NCBI GenBank assembly: GCA_017466065.1
Contig: JAFTUV010000015.1
Location: 1-55,589, forward strand
From: Bacteroidaceae bacterium
GTDB lineage: Bacteria > Bacteroidota > Bacteroidia > Bacteroidales > Bacteroidaceae
DNA: 55,589 nucleotides
Direction of reading: 5' to 3'
Of the stretch, positions 1 to 8,267 are shown in pieces; the first letter of the stretch is position 1, and every line of letters starts with the position of its first letter. The translations under genes were made by a program, and so were the position numbers. Below the pieces are notes generated by a model that ran no database searches, had not been told where the DNA came from, and was given only the letters and a program-made list of their open reading frames with translations.

Positions 1-5
1 CAATT

Positions 6-82
6 GATAGTACTCGTTATTCGCGCACCGCGTGGCACAAACTTTGTCTGTGCTTCACGCGACTTTCGCTACTCGTACTATC
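6..82. repeat. Nested inverted repeats, possible RNA structure
   Basis: Positions 6-13 (GATAGTAC) are the reverse complement of 75-82. Inside them, 29-34 (CGCGTG) pairs with 56-61 and 35-39 (GCACA) pairs with 49-53, leaving a loop of about nine bases. The arms nest like one branched hairpin. It lies just after the stop codon of the small minus-strand gene at 94-270, so it may be that gene's 3' end or terminator, although no clear T-run follows on the minus strand within the window. The window edge hides the rest. Confidence 0.4.
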
Positions 83-93
83 GATGGTGAAAT

Positions 94-270
94 TTACTTG
101 TTCCACAAATTTCCCCATTCACCGCGGTTGGTGTTACCGAGCTGTGTGCCGGGGGTTGATGTGTCAACAGTTGTGTTGCTATCACTACTTACGGGGAGTG
201 ATGCGGCGATGATGTTCTCTGTTACTACGTTTACCTCTGCTGTGAGGGGTGATACATAAGTCTTCTTCAT
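94..270 (-). CDS. Small protein of 58 residues, Bacteroidales surface-associated type
   Basis: An uninterrupted frame runs from ATG (268-270) to TAA (94-96) and encodes 58 residues. It begins MKKTYVSPLTAEV, continues with an apolar stretch containing VVTENIIAAS, then a Ser/Thr/Asp/Gly-rich linker, and ends GEWGNLWNK. Many Bacteroidales genomes encode short proteins of this plan (basic MKKxY start, a central ENII(A/L)-S element, an aromatic/acidic C-terminus), usually left as hypothetical; that comparison is from memory. The first residues are not a classical signal peptide. The gene lies downstream of the T9SS cargo gene at 353-3418 on the same strand, separated by a strong hairpin, so it may be read through or expressed separately. 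Function unknown. Confidence 0.6.
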   Translation of the reverse strand: MKKTYVSPLTAEVNVVTENIIAASLPVSSDSNTTVDTSTPGTQLGNTNRGEWGNLWNK

Positions 271-305
271 ATTGTCTTATAGTTTTAAATTATCGGTTTA
301 GTAAC

Positions 306-342
306 CTTGTAATGTTCCCCGTTCACAGGGGAACATTACAAG
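306..342 (-). terminator. Hairpin terminator after the 1021-residue cargo gene
   Basis: A perfect 15-bp stem (306-320 with 328-342) closes a 7-base loop, ten bases past the stop codon of the gene ending at 353. No long T-run follows on the minus strand, so termination may be partial, allowing some read-through into the small gene at 94-270. Confidence 0.7.
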
Positions 343-352
343 TGCGTGCTAT

Positions 353-3300
353 TTACTTTACAAAAGTCTTCTTTCCGTTGATGATGTAGATACCGGGAAC
401 GGTGATAGCCTTAATCTGGCGACCTGTGATGTCGTAGATAGCCTCTGTTGCGTTCTCCTCTACTGCATCCTCGATGTTCTCGATGCCTGTTGTGCCACTC
501 CATTCGAAGCCATAGAATGTAGCTGTGCTCTGCTGTTCGGGGAGTACCATATAGGCCTTGCCTGCATTGTTAAGGAAGTGCGAATCGCCATCATTGCCAT
601 CAGCATCCTTGTTCAATTCAGCCATGTAGAGACCTACACCGTTTTCTCCGTTTGCAAGAACATAGGCAGCGCCTTCAACGTATGAGTTTTCAACAGAACC
701 ATAGAGCAGGTTTCCTGAAAGTGCAGCTGTATAGTTGGCGGCTTTCTTGAATGTGAATTCGCCGGCAGTTTCAAGAAGAACACCTGTGTTTGCAGGGATA
801 GTTCCTGTAATCTGCTCCTTGGTTACATATCCATATTCTACACCTGTTACTGCATATACATTTACACCCTCGGGTACGTAAGTTGCGTAACCAAGATACA
901 TTGTAGCCCAGCCTGCGCTTGTTACATTAACTGTGCTCTCCTTATACTCTGAAAGGAAGAATGTAGAACCGGCGTCTGTTGAAGACCAGTGAGACAACTT
1001 TCCGGCAGAATAATTTGCATTCAAGTAGTTTTGAGAATCGCTCTTGCGCAAGCAGAAACCATTTGTAGCATTAGCAGATGTTTCCGAAGTGTTTGCAACA
1101 AATAATGCTGTACCGGCATCGGTGAGTGTTACGTTTCCGCTACCTGTTGAAGTAAGCTGTTTGTTTGTGCCCTTGTTAACTACGGTAATACCATCAAATA
1201 CGTTACCTACGAAGCCCCAAACGAAGTTCTCCGATGCAACATCCGAACCTTTACCACTGGCAACGTTGATTGTGTTGTCGTCAGCAATGTCGCCAATGTA
1301 ACCGGGCTCGTTGGTGTGCATTTGAATATAGTACCATGTTGTGATAGCATCTGCGCTCTCGGCTGTAACGAAGGGCAGTTCCTCTGTTATCTCAACTGTG
1401 ATGTCTGCAGTGGTAGTTCCTGTAACAGTGCCGTCGGGTTTGCTACCCAAAGTAACACCATAAGGTGCAACATAAGCAGGATCGGGATATTCTGCATCGG
1501 GAATAACTGCTATTGTTTCTGTATAAACCTCTTCGCCATTATATTTGTAGCTGTATGTTACATTATAGAATGAAGGAAGTTCAGCCTCTACAATAAACCA
1601 AGATGAAGCGCTGTTTGCATTGTCTGTATTCCAAGATACAATGTTGCTGCCTGTACCGGTACCTCCGCCGTGATTGTTAGCGTGCATCTGCCATCCTGTT
1701 ACGATGATGCCATATTCGTAACCTTTTTCATTCTCAGTTGTTGAGAAGATTTCAACATCCATTTCTGCACCTGTTGCATCGTCTGCAAGGCTCCAAGCAC
1801 CCGACTCATTTGCATTACCAATAAGGTATTTGCCATTAGATGCGTTTTTCAATGCAATGCCATTTGCAGTTGCTACAGCTTCCCAGTAGAATGTCTTATC
1901 GTCATTGTTCAAAGTCTTCCACCCGGGTGCATCACCGTTGGCATATACGGCTTTTGTTTCAGCAAAGGCTGTGAGTGAATTGTGGAACTGATAATATTTT
2001 CCGGCTGTGGGAAGAATTTTCTTTACAGCATTTATGGCAGTCAGCAATTCTGTAACATCGGCATCTGTAGCGGCTTCACCTATGCCTTCTGCTGTGGTAA
2101 TCGCAGTGCTCAAAGCATCTGCTGTTTCTTGTGCGTATTCACCGATTTGTGTACCTATGTTTGCGTTTATCTCTGTGAGTTTGGTGTTGGCAACAGTGAT
2201 AAGTTCTTCAAGGTCGGCTACGGCACCCATAGGACGCTCCTCAACATAGAATGTAGAACCTGAGCCGGCACCACCTGTCCAGTAGGCAAGTTTGCCACGG
2301 TTGTTCATTCTGTTGTTAGCATAACCTTTTTGTGCAAGGAAGAAGCCGTTTGTGATGTGTGTGCTGCTTGTTGCAATCCAATATTCGTTGTTACCCTCGT
2401 CAACAGGTTCCTGTGTCATAATGGGCCAAGTGTCGGAACCTGTTGTTCCTGCCATTGTGGTAGAAGAAGAAAGGATGTAGCCATCACCTGTTGCGCGGTT
2501 TACAATTTTGTAACCATTGAAGGGGTCACCAATGAAAGCCCAAGTGTAAGCATTCTTGTTGTTTAAATCAACAGCTTTGCTGCCAAGGTCGATGTAGCCT
2601 TGGTCGGCATCGTGATGCAGGTAGAATTTGTTGCTGCTGTCGAATATCAAATAGTACCATTTCATATTTGCGTCATCATAAGATGTTGCAGGCTCAAAAG
2701 GAAGAGAAACCTCTACTTCAATATCTTGTGTAGCATTCTCTGCGCTAACAACGTCGGTGGGTACGCTTGCTGTTACACCAAAAGGAAGTGTTACGGTAAT
2801 TGCAGGAAATTCACCACCTTCTACTGCTGTTGCTGTTTGGGTAATTCCTGTAGCCTCACCATTGTATGTAAAGTTGTATGTAACCTCGATAGGTGTAGAA
2901 GTAAACTCCGATTCATTAACAATCTCCAAAGCCCAGTTACAAGCACTGGCCTCGTCAGCGTCGCAATAAGGGTACGGCTCTGTCTCGCCGGTAGAAGATG
3001 CGCCGGACTTGTACCATTTGCCGGCATTAACGTTTTTAAGTTTGTAGATGCCATCCCCGTTCTCTACAAGCTGAACAATACCTTTGCTGTAACCACTGGG
3101 TATAGTGGTGTTTGTGTCATATGCATCGACATTCCAACCACCGTGAACGAGGTAATAACCCGATTTTGATTTTACATAGTATTGTCCATCTGTTCCTGTG
3201 CTCTCGAAATACCATACTTGGTCTTCGTTGGCTGTTTCCTTTGCAAGGAAGGGTACACCACCGCGAGCGTTATTTGTACCATCGCCATTGTAGCGTACAA

Positions 3301-3418
3301 TTGTAAGATAGAGATTTCTGTCACTTTCTTTAAGACGGTACATTTGTTCTTCGACAACCTGTCCCCACGTTGTTACTGCAAATAGCAGCATCAACATTAA
3401 TGAAGTAAATTTTTTCAT
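353..3418 (-). CDS. Secreted modular protein with T9SS C-terminal sorting domain
   Basis: The 1021-residue product starts with a Sec signal peptide (MKKFTSLMLMLLFAVTTWGQ). Its C-terminal region has the features of a type IX secretion sorting domain, including AIYDITGRQI and PGIYIINGKK in the last 40 residues, so it is probably moved through the outer membrane and anchored or released. The middle consists of repeated ricin-like or lectin-like blocks that carry W-Y-Y and F-x-G motifs (near residues 20-165, 245-390, 480-640 and 700-850). These are joined by a short Ig-like element that occurs at least twice, marked by FTYNGEATG and YKYNGEEVY. A helical segment lies near residues 405-470. No catalytic motif was seen; carbohydrate or host-ligand binding is inferred. 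The gene is alone between two hairpins. Confidence 0.75.
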   Translation of the reverse strand: MKKFTSLMLMLLFAVTTWGQVVEEQMYRLKESDRNLYLTIVRYNGDGTNNARGGVPFLAKETANEDQVWYFESTGTDGQYYVKSKSGYYLVHGGWNVDAYDTNTTIPSGYSKGIVQLVENGDGIYKLKNVNAGKWYKSGASSTGETEPYPYCDADEASACNWALEIVNESEFTSTPIEVTYNFTYNGEATGITQTATAVEGGEFPAITVTLPFGVTASVPTDVVSAENATQDIEVEVSLPFEPATSYDDANMKWYYLIFDSSNKFYLHHDADQGYIDLGSKAVDLNNKNAYTWAFIGDPFNGYKIVNRATGDGYILSSSTTMAGTTGSDTWPIMTQEPVDEGNNEYWIATSSTHITNGFFLAQKGYANNRMNNRGKLAYWTGGAGSGSTFYVEERPMGAVADLEELITVANTKLTEINANIGTQIGEYAQETADALSTAITTAEGIGEAATDADVTELLTAINAVKKILPTAGKYYQFHNSLTAFAETKAVYANGDAPGWKTLNNDDKTFYWEAVATANGIALKNASNGKYLIGNANESGAWSLADDATGAEMDVEIFSTTENEKGYEYGIIVTGWQMHANNHGGGTGTGSNIVSWNTDNANSASSWFIVEAELPSFYNVTYSYKYNGEEVYTETIAVIPDAEYPDPAYVAPYGVTLGSKPDGTVTGTTTADITVEITEELPFVTAESADAITTWYYIQMHTNEPGYIGDIADDNTINVASGKGSDVASENFVWGFVGNVFDGITVVNKGTNKQLTSTGSGNVTLTDAGTALFVANTSETSANATNGFCLRKSDSQNYLNANYSAGKLSHWSSTDAGSTFFLSEYKESTVNVTSAGWATMYLGYATYVPEGVNVYAVTGVEYGYVTKEQITGTIPANTGVLLETAGEFTFKKAANYTAALSGNLLYGSVENSYVEGAAYVLANGENGVGLYMAELNKDADGNDGDSHFLNNAGKAYMVLPEQQSTATFYGFEWSGTTGIENIEDAVEENATEAIYDITGRQIKAITVPGIYIINGKKTFVK

Positions 3419-3584
3419 AAGGTTAAAATTATTTATTTATAAAATAAGGTTTATTTTGCCTCTTCTTTTGCTTCTTGCGGGTGTTAAGGTTCTTGCAGTG
3501 TAAAAGTTTTTTAATTTTAAGTGTATATAGGTGTTTATCAATTATTTAACTTTTACAAAACCTTCTATCCACAATAGCGGTGCG

Positions 3585-3592
3585 CAAATGTA
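3585..3592 (-). promoter_or_regulatory. Candidate Bacteroidota -7 element for the cargo gene
   Basis: On the minus strand this reads TACATTTG followed by C, matching TAnnTTTG. No TTTG lies at the usual 19-21 base distance (the nearest is 12 away), so the -33 side is weak. It would give a leader of roughly 160 bases before the start at 3418. Confidence 0.35.
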
Positions 3593-3617
3593 CAAAGATT
3601 GGGTCAAAAAATACCCC

Positions 3618-3645
3618 CCCACTGTTAAAAATTGTTAACAGTGGG
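3618..3645. repeat. 11-bp perfect inverted repeat next to a poly-C run
   Basis: CCCACTGTTAA (3618-3628) and TTAACAGTGGG (3635-3645) are exact reverse complements around a 6-base loop. The left arm runs into a C-tract at 3614-3620. On the minus strand the stem is followed by a G-run and then TATTTTTT, so it could be a second terminator. It could equally be an operator just upstream of the candidate promoter at 3585-3592. Confidence 0.5.
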
Positions 3646-3782
3646 AAATTTTATAAAATTCGGGCTTTTGTTGCTGCAATTTATGGATAACAAAAGAGGG
3701 GCTTTTGTGGAGTTTCTGTCTGTTAAACTTTCTCCTTAATTTATTATAAGAGGAAAATTTTGCCTCTTCGTGGTACTGCAAA

Positions 3783-3816
3783 CAAAAAAACACCTTCCCA
3801 TTAAGTGAGAAGGTGT
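3783..3816 (-). terminator. Rho-independent terminator of the GH5-ROK-GH92 operon
   Basis: An 8-bp stem (3790-3797 with 3809-3816) closes an 11-base loop, and a run of seven T follows on the minus strand. It starts 23 bases past the stop codon of the last GH92 gene. Confidence 0.85.
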
Positions 3817-3838
3817 CGATAAAAGTAAAGAACAGCCA

Positions 3839-6019
3839 CTATTTATTACCGTCTTTGTACCACTTTGCGGGCTTGTCGCTCATTTCAAATGTGAGCGTGC
3901 CGCCTCGTTCAATATCCTCGTGCAGAATGTAGAGCAACCGATGCTCCTTGCCGTTGAGCAGCACTTTTTTTATGTAGATATTCTGCGGGCTGTTGTTTAT
4001 GGTGTTTATAGTGAATGTGCCTCCCGCAACCTTAATTTCGGCCTTGTCGACGATGGGCGAAGCGAACCAATAACGCGCTCCGGCAGGCTCTACCTGATAA
4101 AATCCCAGAGCCGACATTATGTACCACGCCGACATTTGCCCCATATCCTCGTTGCCCGAGAGGCCGTCGGGCGTGTCGTTATATTGCTCCTTCATCACCT
4201 TGCGCACAAGTTCGGCACTCTTGTGCGGTTCGCCAAGCATAGTGTATAAGTAGAGAATGTGGTGCGAGGGCTCGTTGCCGTGGGCAAATTGTCCTATCAT
4301 TCCCGAAATATCGGGCGAGGGGTCGCCCTCTATGGTCGACGGGGCAGTGAAGAGCGAGTCCAATCGCGCGAGCATCTGCTCCCTGCCGCCGAAACAGGCT
4401 GTGTATCCCTCAATATCGTGCGGCACCAACCAAGTATATTGCCAAGCATTGCCCTCGCAATAATCGTCGGCGCGGTGAGCCGAGTAGTAGGGGTTAAAGG
4501 GTGTGCGGAATGTTCCTGTGCTGTTTACTCCGCGCAAAAAGCCCTGTTCTTTGTCGAGCAGGCGGCGGTAGCTGTGGCTCATTCGGGTGAAGTGCGCCTC
4601 ATCGTCGTTTCGCCCAAGCGCAGCGGCGGCTTTTGCAACCGCGCCGTCGGCAAGAGCATATTCAAGCTCGTATGCCACCGCTTCGCCAAACATATTGCAG
4701 GGTATATACCCATATTCCCGGCGCAGCCCCTTGCCGCGTTCATCCTGCGCAGCGGTTCTTTTTATTGCTTCAAAGGCTTTCTCGTGGTCAAAATTGTCAA
4801 CATTCTTTACTATTGCGTCGGCAACCACCGGAATTGCAGGGTCGCCCACCATACAATTAGTTTCGTTGCCCCACAGGTGCCACACGGGCAGGTCGCCCTG
4901 CTTGTCGCAAATATCGACCATACTTGCGACAAATTCCCCGGCCTTTTGTGGTTGAATAATGGTCATCAACGGTTGTTTGGCACGGTAGGTGTCCCACAGC
5001 GAGAAGTTTGTGTATCGCATTTGCGGGCTGTGGTAAATCTCTCCGTCGGCACCGCGGTAGTGTCCGTTTGTGTCGCTGAACAGTGCGGGAGCCATCATTG
5101 CGTGGTACATTGCAGTGTAGAATATGCGTTCCACTTTTTTGTCGCCGGTGGTTATGCGTATGCGTGAAAGTTCCTTCTCCCACGCATTGTCGGCAGCTTT
5201 GCGGGCATAATCAAAATCCCAGTGGGGCAGCTCCTCCTGTAAAGCGAGCTTCGCCCCTTCTATGCTCACTGGCGATATTCCCACTTTGAGCATAATAGCT
5301 TCCCCCTCTTCGGTTGCGAAGGATGCGCTCCCGTACATATTATTTCTGCCTTTCAGTTCAAAATTCTTGAACGGCTTGCTGAACTCCATTGCAAAATAGA
5401 CACGTTGCGCCCTTGCCCACCCTTTGGAGTAGCGATAGCCGCTTATGCGTGTGTTACCCTCGGGGGTGATAAATGTTTCGGTGGCACGGTCCCAACAACC
5501 GCCATTTTCAAGGTCTAATACTATGGCGGCTTGCTGCGAGGCGGGGAAGGTGTAACGGTGCATTCCCGTGCGTGCCGTGGCAGTAAGTTCGGCCATAATG
5601 CCGTAGCGCGTGAGTGGCACGGCATAATAACCGGGGCGTGCAACCTCTCTTGTGCGGTCGGCGGGCGACCACAAGCCGCTGTCGGGTGCGTCGAGCGTGC
5701 CGCGTGCGTATGTTACATTGCCTGTTACCGGCATTATGGTAATGTCGAAAAGGTCACCGATGCCCGTGCCGCTCAGATGTGTGTGCGAGAAGCCTATCAC
5801 CGATGCTTCGCTATTGTGGTAGCCCGAACACCAATCCCACTCCTGACTTATGCTCGTAGGCCCTAATTGCACCATTCCGAAGGGAACGCTTGCCCCCACA
5901 AAAACGTGCCCGTGTCCGCCACTGCCTATGAGCGGTTCCACCTTGTCGGTCAGCCTGTCGGGCGTGCAGGCGGTAATGGCAAGGCTGCACAGCGCGAGTA
6001 TGTTGCATAGTCTATTCAT
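3839..6019 (-). CDS. GH92 alpha-mannosidase, lipoprotein
   Basis: This 726-residue protein has a lipoprotein signal with the lipid-attachment Cys near residue 18 (AITAC) and then the GH92 N-terminal motif VEPLIGSGGHGHVFVGAS. Further family motifs are SHTHLSGTG, LWDTYR, GNAWQYTWLVPHD and GNEDMGQMSAWY; the last carries the conserved Asp of the calcium-assisted, inverting mechanism. GH92 enzymes are exo-alpha-mannosidases (1,2-, 1,3-, 1,4- or 1,6-linked) that act on N-glycans or yeast mannan; the linkage cannot be read here. Length is normal for the family. Its start overlaps the stop of the preceding GH92 gene by 8 bases, so the two are probably translationally coupled. It is the last gene of the operon, in front of a strong terminator. 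Confidence 0.92.
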   Translation of the reverse strand: MNRLCNILALCSLAITACTPDRLTDKVEPLIGSGGHGHVFVGASVPFGMVQLGPTSISQEWDWCSGYHNSEASVIGFSHTHLSGTGIGDLFDITIMPVTGNVTYARGTLDAPDSGLWSPADRTREVARPGYYAVPLTRYGIMAELTATARTGMHRYTFPASQQAAIVLDLENGGCWDRATETFITPEGNTRISGYRYSKGWARAQRVYFAMEFSKPFKNFELKGRNNMYGSASFATEEGEAIMLKVGISPVSIEGAKLALQEELPHWDFDYARKAADNAWEKELSRIRITTGDKKVERIFYTAMYHAMMAPALFSDTNGHYRGADGEIYHSPQMRYTNFSLWDTYRAKQPLMTIIQPQKAGEFVASMVDICDKQGDLPVWHLWGNETNCMVGDPAIPVVADAIVKNVDNFDHEKAFEAIKRTAAQDERGKGLRREYGYIPCNMFGEAVAYELEYALADGAVAKAAAALGRNDDEAHFTRMSHSYRRLLDKEQGFLRGVNSTGTFRTPFNPYYSAHRADDYCEGNAWQYTWLVPHDIEGYTACFGGREQMLARLDSLFTAPSTIEGDPSPDISGMIGQFAHGNEPSHHILYLYTMLGEPHKSAELVRKVMKEQYNDTPDGLSGNEDMGQMSAWYIMSALGFYQVEPAGARYWFASPIVDKAEIKVAGGTFTINTINNSPQNIYIKKVLLNGKEHRLLYILHEDIERGGTLTFEMSDKPAKWYKDGNK

Positions 6020-8267
6020 TGTTCCTCTCTTTGAGTGTAAAAACTATTTTCTTGCCGCTTGTCAACTGTTTGTGGTCGATGCGGTAGCTGTTCATCTTTC
6101 TGCCCCCGATGGTAATCTCCTTTATGTACCGGCTGCGGGGCGATTCCTTGCGACACTCAATTTCAATATTGCCGTCGGGCAGTGCAATGCTCACCTTGTC
6201 GAATGTGGGTGCGGTGAGTGTGTAGAAAGGTTCGCCGGGGCAGTCGGGGTAGAAACCCATCATAGAGAATACCGCCCACGCCGACATTGTGCCTGTGTCG
6301 TCGTTGCCGGGCAGCCCGCCGGGGCTGTTGCTGTAATATTTTTTCAGAATTTTTGCAACCTCGCGCTGTGTGCGCCACTCCTCTCCCGTGAAACGGCTGA
6401 ACAGGTAGGCGTATGCAATGTCCGGTTCATTGGTGGGGTCGTAGAGCCCCTCGTCGAACACTCTTTGCAGGCTCTCTATGAACCTCTTTTTTCCACCCAT
6501 AAGGCGTGTGAGCCCCTTAATGTCGTGTGTGGCGGCAAAGGTATAATTCCACGCCGAGCCCTCGTGAAAGCCGGGCACATTCTCAAAGTGCTTGCCTGTA
6601 AAAGGGTCGAATTCATCGAGGAATTTCCCCTCCTTTGTGAGCGGGCGCAGAGTGCCGTGCTCCTTGCAGAAGTAGCGGCGATAGTTGTGCGAGCGTTTCA
6701 GAAATTCCTTTGCACGTTGTTTGTCGCCCAACGAGTCGGCAAGCTGCGCGATTGCATAGTCGGCAGCGCAATATTCCATTGTGTGCGACACGGAATTATC
6801 GCCCGAAAGGTCGTTCGAGAAGTACCACAGGGGAATGTAGCCGTCGTTTATGTAAGGGTCAATGTCGGGGCGCAAGGGATTTTCCTCGCCCTTCGCAGTA
6901 GCCGATTTTATCATAGCTTCGTAGCCCTTCTCGATGTCGAAGCCTCGCAAGCCCTTTATCCAGCTGTCGGCAATTACTATTGCAGCAGGGTCGCCGGCCA
7001 TTGTAAAGGTCTCTCGCCCGAAAAGTTCCCATCGTGGCAACCACCCCCACTCGTCGTACATTCCCACTATCGAGCGCAACATTTCGGTCTGCCGTTCGGG
7101 GTACACCAAGGTGAGCAGCTGGTGCAGGTTGCGGTAAGTGTCCCACAGCGAGAATACCGTGTAGCGGTTGTAATCGCTCCTGCCTGTTTCGGCACTCTCC
7201 ATTTTGGGATATTCCCCGTTTACATCGCTTATTATGCAGGGGTGTATGAGTGCGTGGTAGAGTGCTGTGTAAAATATAGTCTGTTCCTCCTTTGTGCCGC
7301 CCTCCACACGAATGCGCCCAAGGTCGCTGTTCCAATTGTCGAACGCTTCTGCACGAATTTTGTCAAAGTCGGCATTCTTCTGCTCGCAGTCGAGGTTCTT
7401 GCGGGCATTCTCCGTCGATACAAAGGAAACTCCTATCTGCACCGTAATCTGCTCCCCCTCGGCAAGGTCGCTGTAACTGAACCGATAGCCGATGTTGTCG
7501 CCCGCAATCTCCTTGTGGTAATCCTTGTATAGCTTGTATGTGCCGTCGTCGGGCGACCATTGTGCTTCAATTCCCTTCATTGCCGGTTGGAATTTCCAAG
7601 GGCCGCACTCCGCGGCCTTGCGCGACACACGCAGCACAAAGTAGAGCGGGAACACAGCCTGTGTGTTGTAACAGAATGTTCCAAGCAGTTTGAAGCCCTC
7701 AATTTCAGTGTCGTTCACCCTGCGCACCATAGCACCGCTCTCATTGGTGAGTCCCTCGCCAAGATTGATTATTATGTGCCCCTCGCCGGCCGGGAAAGTG
7801 AACCTCTCGCACGCAGTGCGTGTGGTGGCTGTTGCTTCGGTCTTTATGCCGTATTTGGTGAGGCGGTTCGAATAGTAGCCGGGCACAGCCTCTTCGTCGC
7901 AGTACTCCGAACCATAGGCCGAATAGTCGACATTGAGGCTGCCGCTTGTGGGCATTACCAAGAGCGACGAAGCCTCGGGGCACCCTACGCCGCTGAGTGC
8001 AACGTGTGCATACCCTGTGAAATACTTGTTATTATGTTCGTAGGGAGTGGACAGCCAACGGCTGTCCTTGTCATAAATGTTAAGGTCGCTCCCCGTTACA
8101 TTGAAAGGGGTTACCGACATCATTCCGTTGGGGGTTACCGCTCCGGGGTGTGTGGCGCAGTAGTTGCTTGTTCCGATGAACGGGTTTACAAGCCCGGCGG
8201 GCTCTTGTGCGCGGCTGCCTGTTGCCGTCACGGCCCACAAAATGAACAGTGCTGTCGTCTTTCTCAT
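6012..8267 (-). CDS. GH92 alpha-mannosidase, periplasmic or exported
   Basis: This 751-residue protein has a Sec signal peptide ending near residue 20 (GSRAQ) without a lipobox Cys, unlike its neighbour, so it is probably soluble in the periplasm. GH92 motifs are present in order: LVNPFIGTSN, HVALSGVGCPE, FSLWDTYRNLHQLL, EGSAWNYTFAATHD and GNDDTGTMSAWA. The two GH92 proteins differ a lot in sequence, which suggests different linkage preference rather than a recent duplication. The start ATG shares one base with the TAA of the ROK kinase gene (TAATG), typical of coupled translation. The likely product, mannose, could be passed to the ROK kinase next door. Confidence 0.92.
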   Translation of the reverse strand: MRKTTALFILWAVTATGSRAQEPAGLVNPFIGTSNYCATHPGAVTPNGMMSVTPFNVTGSDLNIYDKDSRWLSTPYEHNNKYFTGYAHVALSGVGCPEASSLLVMPTSGSLNVDYSAYGSEYCDEEAVPGYYSNRLTKYGIKTEATATTRTACERFTFPAGEGHIIINLGEGLTNESGAMVRRVNDTEIEGFKLLGTFCYNTQAVFPLYFVLRVSRKAAECGPWKFQPAMKGIEAQWSPDDGTYKLYKDYHKEIAGDNIGYRFSYSDLAEGEQITVQIGVSFVSTENARKNLDCEQKNADFDKIRAEAFDNWNSDLGRIRVEGGTKEEQTIFYTALYHALIHPCIISDVNGEYPKMESAETGRSDYNRYTVFSLWDTYRNLHQLLTLVYPERQTEMLRSIVGMYDEWGWLPRWELFGRETFTMAGDPAAIVIADSWIKGLRGFDIEKGYEAMIKSATAKGEENPLRPDIDPYINDGYIPLWYFSNDLSGDNSVSHTMEYCAADYAIAQLADSLGDKQRAKEFLKRSHNYRRYFCKEHGTLRPLTKEGKFLDEFDPFTGKHFENVPGFHEGSAWNYTFAATHDIKGLTRLMGGKKRFIESLQRVFDEGLYDPTNEPDIAYAYLFSRFTGEEWRTQREVAKILKKYYSNSPGGLPGNDDTGTMSAWAVFSMMGFYPDCPGEPFYTLTAPTFDKVSIALPDGNIEIECRKESPRSRYIKEITIGGRKMNSYRIDHKQLTSGKKIVFTLKERNNE

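Larger units (their letters stand above)
3419..3838. other. Intergenic region between two minus-strand transcripts
   Basis: This 420-base AT-rich gap holds three things: the terminator of the GH92 operon near 3783-3816, an 11-bp inverted repeat beside a C-tract near 3611-3645, and a candidate -7 element at 3585-3592 for the gene starting at 3418. That leaves a leader of about 160 bases. No protein-coding frame of note was seen. Confidence 0.6.

Noticed and set aside
32..259. Plus-strand frame of 75 codons at the left edge
   Set aside because: It is antisense to the more convincing 58-residue gene at 94-270, which has a proper MKK start and family-like ends.
5850..7532. Long plus-strand reading frame of 560 codons opposite the two GH92 genes
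   Set aside because: It is antisense to two clear GH92 genes, has no signal, motif or start context, and arises from the codon usage of the real genes.
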